Of a stretch of 11,111 bases of DNA, positions 6,928 to 11,111 are shown piece by piece. The stretch is taken from NCBI GenBank assembly GCA_015485235.1, contig WFTX01000083.1, positions 1 to 11,111 on the forward strand, read 5' to 3'. Numbering within the stretch: the stretch's first letter is position 1; every line of letters begins with the position of its first letter. A program made the translations under genes and the position numbers. This DNA comes from Nitrospirota bacterium (GTDB taxonomy: Bacteria > Nitrospirota > Thermodesulfovibrionia > Thermodesulfovibrionales > JdFR-85). The notes under the pieces are model-generated. The model was not told where the DNA came from. It did not search any database and saw only the letters and a program-made list of their open reading frames with translations.

Positions 6928-7665
6928 TCAGATCCTCATGGTAACCCTTATGGCAGGGAGTCTCACGCCTTTCCCGGCCGAACCGATGAGATTCCGGACC
7001 ATGGCGGCATAGCGTTCCTCGAACCAGGTGAGTTTTATGCTTCTGTCCATCATGGACCTGGCTATATGCTCCTTGACGGGACAGACGTAATTGCACATAC
7101 CACAACCTATGCAGAACTCAGGGTCAACATAGGGACGGATGCCCGTTGCCCCCTCAATCACTTCATTGGGTGGATAGTCCCTGAGTGCCTTGTCCCTGAG
7201 GGGGCAGTTGTAATAGCACTCTCCACAGGAGTCGTACTGCCAGGCAAGGCAGATCCTCCTGTCGAGGACAGAGGTCCCGATCTTCATCTCATAGGGCACC
7301 CTGGCCAGGACTTCCTTGTCGTTTCTTATCTTCCTGATCGCACCGGTGGGACAGACCTCTCCGCAGCGGAGCCAGTGACTTACGGGCCTGTCCTTTCCAT
7401 CGGGGCCCCTCTGCTGGCAGAGATAGCAGGGGGTCTTCAGGGGATCAATATAGGGGGTATGGGCAAGCCCGCCCGAGGTGACATCAAGGGCGCGGAGACT
7501 GTCATAGGGACAGGCCTCGATACACTGGCCGCATCTTATGCACCGGGCAAGGAAATCCCTCCTTGCACCCGGGGGCCTGAGTACAGGCCCCTGAAAGTTT
7601 ACCGGTATCAGGGACAGGAACCAGACCGAGATGCTCCTTTTAAGAAAGTCCCTCCTTGATATCAT
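6928..7665 (-). CDS. napG: NapG-type periplasmic ferredoxin, four [4Fe-4S] clusters
   Basis: This is the electron-transfer partner of NapH on the periplasmic side, feeding the nitrate reductase. The 245-residue protein begins with a twin-arginine motif SRRDFLK (3-9) and a hydrophobic stretch (about 11-21). It has four cysteine groups for [4Fe-4S] clusters: 42/45/48/52, 80/83/101/105, 139/147/150/154 and 185/188/191/195. The irregular second and third groups are typical of NapG/MauM proteins. The start ATG overlaps the stop of the upstream lipoprotein gene as ATGA, which implies coupled translation. napH follows two bases after the stop. Arginine is coded by AGA/AGG in 21 of 27 cases, which seems to be the native habit of this locus. 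Confidence 0.95.
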   Translation of the reverse strand: MISRRDFLKRSISVWFLSLIPVNFQGPVLRPPGARRDFLARCIRCGQCIEACPYDSLRALDVTSGGLAHTPYIDPLKTPCYLCQQRGPDGKDRPVSHWLRCGEVCPTGAIRKIRNDKEVLARVPYEMKIGTSVLDRRICLAWQYDSCGECYYNCPLRDKALRDYPPNEVIEGATGIRPYVDPEFCIGCGMCNYVCPVKEHIARSMMDRSIKLTWFEERYAAMVRNLIGSAGKGVRLPAIRVTMRI

Positions 7666-8045
7666 CCCCTTTTCCTCTCAATCACTGCTATCTCAAACCG
7701 CCTTCCCTTTATCTGGTACGGCGATACCACCTCGCCTTCGATGGTCACAGGGCTGCCCTTCGGGGGCATTACCGAAGACGTTATGACCCATATCTGACCG
7801 GTGGCATCCCTGAGGAGGTAGGGCTGTTCGTTCACAAACTCAAAGGCAAGGCCGGGCTCCACCTTTCCCCTCAAGGTCACCCTCTTGCCGGTAAACTCAC
7901 CGGGCCTCTCAATGATCTTTCCAATCGGGGTAACCCCTGATGGTGCGGGGGGACGTGCCTTCTCCACGGATCCGATGGGACTTTCACTCTCGGTGCAGCT
8001 TGAGATTAAGGAAAACATGATTAAACAGATCAAAAAATATCTCAT
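7662..8045 (-). CDS. Small lipoprotein with OB-fold-like domain, in nap operon
   Basis: I do not recognise a named family. The 127-residue product has a short positive N-terminus, a hydrophobic core and a lipobox-like LISSC, giving a probable lipidated Cys17. A Pro-rich linker (about 31-36) leads to a single compact domain (about 40-124). Its strand-rich pattern, with GEFTGKRVTLRGKV (49-62), PYLLRDATGQIWVI (75-88) and VTIEGEVVSP (99-108), resembles periplasmic OB-fold proteins of the tRNA_anti/BOF kind. It has no cysteine in the mature domain beyond Cys17 and no heme or metal motif. It sits between napA and napG and overlaps napG by ATGA, so it is almost certainly co-expressed with the nitrate reductase. 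A role as assembly or docking factor is inference. I prefer ATG 8043-8045, preceded by AAAGGTGG, over GTG at 8052-8054, which lies within that ribosome site. Confidence 0.72.
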   Translation of the reverse strand: MRYFLICLIMFSLISSCTESESPIGSVEKARPPAPSGVTPIGKIIERPGEFTGKRVTLRGKVEPGLAFEFVNEQPYLLRDATGQIWVITSSVMPPKGSPVTIEGEVVSPYQIKGRRFEIAVIERKRG

Positions 8046-8076
8046 AAGCCCCACCTTTCCTGTGCCGGATATGCCG

Positions 8077-8117
8077 GGGGTCCCTCCCTTCTCCTGAGAG
8101 GGACCCCAAAGGGAGGG
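8077..8117 (-). promoter_or_regulatory. Mutually exclusive hairpins after napA
   Basis: Two inverted repeats share bases in the napA to lipoprotein gap. Stem A pairs GGGGTCCCTC (8077-8086) with GAGGGACCCC (8098-8107), 10 bp. Stem B pairs CCCTCCCTT (8082-8090) with AAGGGAGGG (8109-8117), 9 bp. Both use 8082-8086, so only one can form at a time. Stem B's first-transcribed arm touches the napA stop codon, so a terminating ribosome would mask it and favour stem A. No U-tract follows, so neither is an ordinary terminator. An mRNA end-protecting, processing or partial-attenuation role is inferred. Confidence 0.5.
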
Positions 8118-10538
8118 TCAAGCCTTCATGATCTTGACGGCACAGACCTTGTAGTCAGGTTCTCCTGCACCTGACCAGCTTTTCGGATCATCCACGGTAA
8201 GGAGGTTTATCAGTTTCGTCTCGTCAAACCAGGGGACGAATACCATTCCGGGCCTGGCCCTCTCGGTGATCCAGGCCGGCAGCACGATCTTGCCCCTCCT
8301 GGACTGGATCAGGAGCTTGCTTCCACTGCTGATTCCCAGCTTTTTTGCATCTTCCGGTGATACCTCCACATAGGCCCTGGGGTTCATCTCCCTGAGGAGT
8401 TTCACCCTCATGGTCATGGTCCCGGAGTGCCAGTGCTCGATCACCCTTCCCGTATTCAGGACAAAGGGGTATTCGGCATCGGGCATTTCGAAGTCGAGAC
8501 CGGCCTTCAGCACCCTTACGATCGCCTTGCCCTTGGACCCTTTGTGGAAGGGGTGGTGGCCGTAATAGTTTATCGGCCCCGGGATTCCCTTATCCACCAT
8601 ATGCTGGTCATAGAGAGTCACATAGCCTGTCTTGTAGTTCCTCTCCGTTTTTCCGAAGACACTCAGGGCATAATCCCTGGATATGTACCGCTTTGCCGTG
8701 CCCCTGTTGTCGAAGTCCGTGGTCGGGCATGGCCACTGCACACCGCCGGCATGGGCCTTCAGCTTCTCGTAGGTGGCCCCCCAGAGGTCCACATCCTGGC
8801 CCCTTGTGGCGAGGCGGTATTCGTTCCATGCCTCCTCTTCGGTCTCAAACCCGAGGCCGTAGACCTCCTTTACCTTCTTGACCTTTCCCGTCATCGGGTC
8901 AATCACCCTGTAGGCGGTCTTTCTCCCGAGCTTTCTTGCAAGCCTCTTTGCCACTTCCACGATCTGCCAGAAGTCCGGCCGGGCCTCACCGGGCGGGTCT
9001 ATCAGTTTCGGGATGAACTGGGACCTCCGGTCTGTCTGGCCCATCACGCCTTCCTTCTCCACCCACATGGCCGATGGAAGGATGACAGTGGCCAGTTCAG
9101 TGGTCCGTGTCGGATAGATGTCACTTACGACGGTGAAGGCCTTCTTCATGGCATCACGATAGAGCGAGGCATTGGGGAGGCTCTGCCCCGGGTTGGTGGT
9201 GTTGATCCATATCGCCTTTATCTTTCCCTTTCTCAGGCGCATGAACATGTTTACCGCCGGTCCTGTGGGCTTCTTGGGAAGCCACTCCACCGGGACTCCC
9301 CATATCTCCGCCATCTCGGCCCGGTGTTTGGGGTTTGCCACTGCCCTGTGCCCGGGGAGGATGTGAGTGAGTCCGCCCTGTTCCCTTGTACCGCCGCAGG
9401 CATTGGGCTGGCCTGTGAGGGAGAGGGAGTCGCAGCCGGGTTTGCCAATCTTGCCGGTAAGGAGATGAAGGTTATGCATCTGTGTATTCAATTGCACCCC
9501 CTTCGTCCTCTGGTTGAGCCCCATTGTCCAGATGCTGAGTGTGGCATAACCCTTTCTCCCGAACCATTCAGCCGCCTTTCTTATGTCAGAGGCAGGAACA
9601 CCCACAAGGGCCTCCACCTTCTCAGGGGTGTAGTCAGCAAGGAATTTCCTGTATTCTTCGAAATCCACGAAATCACCCTTTGTCTTCAGCCCCTTCCTGA
9701 AGGTGCAGTACTTGAGGTGGGATTCGTCAATCAGTCCCTTTTCTATGATCACCTGCGCCATTGCGTTCAGGAGGTACATGTCATAGCCCGGCCGGAACTT
9801 CAGGTGGAGATCGGCATACCTCGCAGTAGGGGTATATCGGGGATCGGCCACAATCACCTTTACCCTGTCGGGATAGGCTGACTTCCTGTCAATGACCCTC
9901 CTGAAGAGCATGGGGTGGTTTTCAGCAGTATTGGAGCCAATAATGAAGATACAGTCCGTCTGGTCGAAATCGTCATAGGTGCCAGCAGGCTCATCAGTCC
10001 CGAAGGTATTCAGGTAGCCACCCACAGCCGAGGCCATGCAGAGACGGGGGTTTCCTTCCACATTGGCCGTGCCTATTATCCCCTTGAAGAGTTTGTTTGC
10101 AGCAAACGCCTCCTGGGTGGTGTTCTGGCCGGAGCCGTACCAGGCGACACTGTCAGGGCCGTGGGCCTTGATGAGTTCGGCGAATTTCTCTGCAATCAGG
10201 TCGAGGGCATAATCCCAGGAAACCTCTTTGAAGCTTCCGTCGGACTGTCTCACCAGGGGTTTCGTAAGCCTGTCATCGCCATACATGATGTGGGGCAGGG
10301 AATAGCCCTTCATGCAGAGACGGCCGAAATTTATCGGGCTGTCGGCATCGCCCTTTACCGCCACAACCCTGCCGTTCTTGACCCCTGCCAGTACTGTACA
10401 TCCCGTTCCGCAGAACCTGCACTGAGACCTCCCGTACCTGATAGAAGGCTCTGCCAGGGCCTCTACTGGAAGCCCCGCCATTGCCAGTGCCGTGGCAGCT
10501 GCGGAGGCCTTGATAAAATCCCTTCTGCTGAGTCCCAT
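8118..10538 (-). CDS. napA: Periplasmic nitrate reductase catalytic subunit NapA
   Basis: This molybdopterin enzyme reduces nitrate to nitrite in the periplasm. The 806-residue precursor starts with a Tat signal (SRRDFIK at 4-10, predicted cleavage near ALAE 27-30). One [4Fe-4S] cluster is bound by C40, C43, C47 and C75; K77 follows in the CxKG context that relays electrons to the cofactor. C167 in RLCMAS is the expected molybdenum ligand. NapA hallmarks continue with SLTGQPNACGGTREQGG, NTTNPGQSLPNA and the C-terminal cofactor-binding domain with NTGRVIEHWHSGTMT. The start has AAAGGGAGGTG just upstream. It heads the operon that includes napG, napH, napD and hao. No napB is present, so it may act as a monomer, as known for the Desulfovibrio enzyme, or take electrons directly from NapG. 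Assimilatory NasA and formate dehydrogenase are excluded by the Tat signal, the Cys ligand context and the neighbours. Confidence 0.98.
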   Translation of the reverse strand: MGLSRRDFIKASAAATALAMAGLPVEALAEPSIRYGRSQCRFCGTGCTVLAGVKNGRVVAVKGDADSPINFGRLCMKGYSLPHIMYGDDRLTKPLVRQSDGSFKEVSWDYALDLIAEKFAELIKAHGPDSVAWYGSGQNTTQEAFAANKLFKGIIGTANVEGNPRLCMASAVGGYLNTFGTDEPAGTYDDFDQTDCIFIIGSNTAENHPMLFRRVIDRKSAYPDRVKVIVADPRYTPTARYADLHLKFRPGYDMYLLNAMAQVIIEKGLIDESHLKYCTFRKGLKTKGDFVDFEEYRKFLADYTPEKVEALVGVPASDIRKAAEWFGRKGYATLSIWTMGLNQRTKGVQLNTQMHNLHLLTGKIGKPGCDSLSLTGQPNACGGTREQGGLTHILPGHRAVANPKHRAEMAEIWGVPVEWLPKKPTGPAVNMFMRLRKGKIKAIWINTTNPGQSLPNASLYRDAMKKAFTVVSDIYPTRTTELATVILPSAMWVEKEGVMGQTDRRSQFIPKLIDPPGEARPDFWQIVEVAKRLARKLGRKTAYRVIDPMTGKVKKVKEVYGLGFETEEEAWNEYRLATRGQDVDLWGATYEKLKAHAGGVQWPCPTTDFDNRGTAKRYISRDYALSVFGKTERNYKTGYVTLYDQHMVDKGIPGPINYYGHHPFHKGSKGKAIVRVLKAGLDFEMPDAEYPFVLNTGRVIEHWHSGTMTMRVKLLREMNPRAYVEVSPEDAKKLGISSGSKLLIQSRRGKIVLPAWITERARPGMVFVPWFDETKLINLLTVDDPKSWSGAGEPDYKVCAVKIMKA

Positions 10539-10704
10539 AGGACACCTCCCTTTTTGCTGGACTGTTGCCTGTTTTAACAGAAGCGGGGAGCATCCCGAAA
10601 CGGGCCTTCCTACCCCACCTGTAACTATCTTCCCACACCTTCAGGTAAATCGCATGTCAAAGGGTGTAAAAAAGATGTAAAAGTGCAGCGGAGGGATAAA
10701 TGCA
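10539..10704. other. napA upstream region, no clear promoter
   Basis: This leader and control region of the nap-hao operon contains the napA ribosome site next to the start codon. It also holds a short inverted repeat CTGTT-TT-AACAG (10569-10580) and a weak CCCG/CGGG hairpin (10594-10604). A TTGACA (minus strand, 10660-10655) stands without a -10 at normal spacing. I found no Fnr-type TTGAT-N4-ATCAA box and no -24/-12 sigma-54 element. No gene or RNA gene is evident. Confidence 0.5.
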
Positions 10705-10758
10705 GGTTGAGGCTAAGGTCAAGGCTAAGGTCAAGGTTAAGGTTAAGGTTAAGGTTAA
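10705..10758 (+). repeat. Hexanucleotide tandem repeat, nine GGYYRA units
   Basis: Nine head-to-tail 6-base units occur without interruption: GGTTGA, GGCTAA, GGTCAA, GGCTAA, GGTCAA, then four GGTTAA. Units two to five form a 12-base dimer repeated twice, while the last four are identical, as expected from recent slippage expansion. The block lies between napA and the transposase gene. It lacks the unique spacers of a CRISPR array. Confidence 0.95.
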
Positions 10759-10841
10759 GAAAGGCGTATAGCGTGCAGGGATAGCCGACAGGCTGAGTAA
10801 CCTAATAACTTATTAACACGGCCACGAAATAGGCTAATATA

Positions 10842-10850
10842 TGTTATAAT
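10842..10850 (+). promoter_or_regulatory. Extended -10 element before the transposase gene
   Basis: TGTTATAAT at 10842-10850 is an extended -10 (TGn-TATAAT) with a perfect hexamer. The usual start site would fall near 10857, the first base of the transposase ATG, so the transcript would be leaderless or nearly so. Only a weak AGG stands in front of the ATG, in keeping with that. Function is inferred from sequence alone. Confidence 0.45.
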
Positions 10851-10856
10851 ATAGGC

Positions 10857-11111
10857 ATGGAGAAGATAGATGCCAGAAGATTACCGAAAGCAGCATTGGA
10901 AGAGAAGCGTCGCCAGGCAGTAAAGTTAAAGGAAAAGGGGATGACTTTAGAGGAAGTAGGGGAAATCGTCGGTGTACATCCAATAACGGTATGCAAGTGG
11001 CATAAGGCGTACAGGGAAAGAGGGATGAAGGCACTGAAACTCAGGCGTCGTGGACGCAGGGAAGGAAGTGGCCGGCGGTTAAGCAAAGAACAGGAGAAGG
11101 AGGTAAAGAGA
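10857..11111 (+). CDS. IS630-family transposase, N-terminal part
   Basis: The first 85 codons of a gene running off the right edge. It starts MEKIDARRLP and carries a basic, helical N-terminus followed by a helix-turn-helix (about 28-51: MTLEEVGEIVGVHPITVCKWHKAY by position). A basic linker KLRRRGRREGSGRRLS (61-76) then leads to KEQEKEV. This layout is typical of IS630/Tc1-mariner family transposases, in which the DNA-binding domain precedes a DDE catalytic domain. That catalytic domain is not visible here. Neither terminal inverted repeat nor target duplication can be judged because the right end is missing. A stand-alone HTH protein of the same family (OrfA) is the alternative. Arginine codons split 7 AGR to 7 CGN, intermediate between the nap genes and hsdR. 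Confidence 0.85.
   Translation, partial: MEKIDARRLPKAALEEKRRQAVKLKEKGMTLEEVGEIVGVHPITVCKWHKAYRERGMKALKLRRRGRREGSGRRLSKEQEKEVKR

Noticed and set aside
6926..7105. Longer napH start giving 60 extra residues
   Set aside because: The extension is out-of-frame napG sequence with no family character. ATG 6923-6925 has a ribosome site and the usual tight spacing after napG.
8427..9881. Long plus-strand open frame antisense to napA (484 codons), and similar frames opposite norB and hao
   Set aside because: They are antisense shadows of well-identified genes, with no domain pattern or ribosome site of their own.
10655..10660. Sigma-70 promoter for napA from the TTGACA on the minus strand
   Set aside because: At 16-18 bases spacing the downstream hexamers are TGTGGG-like. 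The nearest AT-rich hexamer is 25 bases away.
10705..10758. CRISPR array or telomere-like end
   Set aside because: Units are 6 bases, contiguous and without spacers; a simple tandem repeat explains them.

Overview
The window is a bacterial anaerobic nitrogen-respiration locus read almost wholly from the minus strand. It is flanked by a restriction-enzyme gene on the left and an insertion-sequence transposase on the right. The makeup is a periplasmic nitrate reductase with a NapGH quinol dehydrogenase, an octaheme HAO-like cytochrome and a cytochrome c-type NO reductase. Together with near-perfect Shine-Dalgarno sequences and heavy AGG arginine use, this suggests a Gram-negative, menaquinone-type anaerobe such as a member of Nitrospirota or Desulfobacterota. 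That placement is inference, not a demonstrated identity.

Layout, left to right. 1-1568: 5' part of a type I restriction hsdR gene, minus strand, running off the left edge. 1569-1975: a non-coding gap holding candidate hsdR promoters and the norCB terminator. 1976-4050: norC-norB, transcribed leftward from a promoter with an Fnr/Dnr-like box at 4154-4167. 4230-4253: terminator of the next operon. 4265-10538: one apparent six-gene operon, in transcription order napA, a small OB-fold-like lipoprotein gene, napG, napH, napD and an octaheme hao-like gene. 10539-10856: a non-coding gap with a nine-unit GGYYRA hexamer tandem repeat. 10857-11111: start of an IS630-family transposase gene on the plus strand.

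How the genes may work together. Quinol electrons enter through NapH (membrane) and NapG (periplasmic Fe-S protein) and reach NapA, which reduces nitrate to nitrite. NapD matures NapA. The HAO-like octaheme protein sits in the same operon, where many organisms would have a nitrite reductase. It is therefore the best candidate in the window for handling nitrite, hydroxylamine or NO. NO formed on the way could be reduced to N2O by NorCB, encoded next door. No napB, napC, napM, nrfA, nrfH, nirS or nirK is present in the window.

The most notable points are: the nap-hao operon; a NorC carrying a second cytochrome c domain; the uncharacterised lipoprotein between napA and napG; a pair of mutually exclusive hairpins just after napA; and the class II-type Fnr box in front of norC. 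The hsdR gene has arginine codon use very unlike the nap genes and looks acquired.
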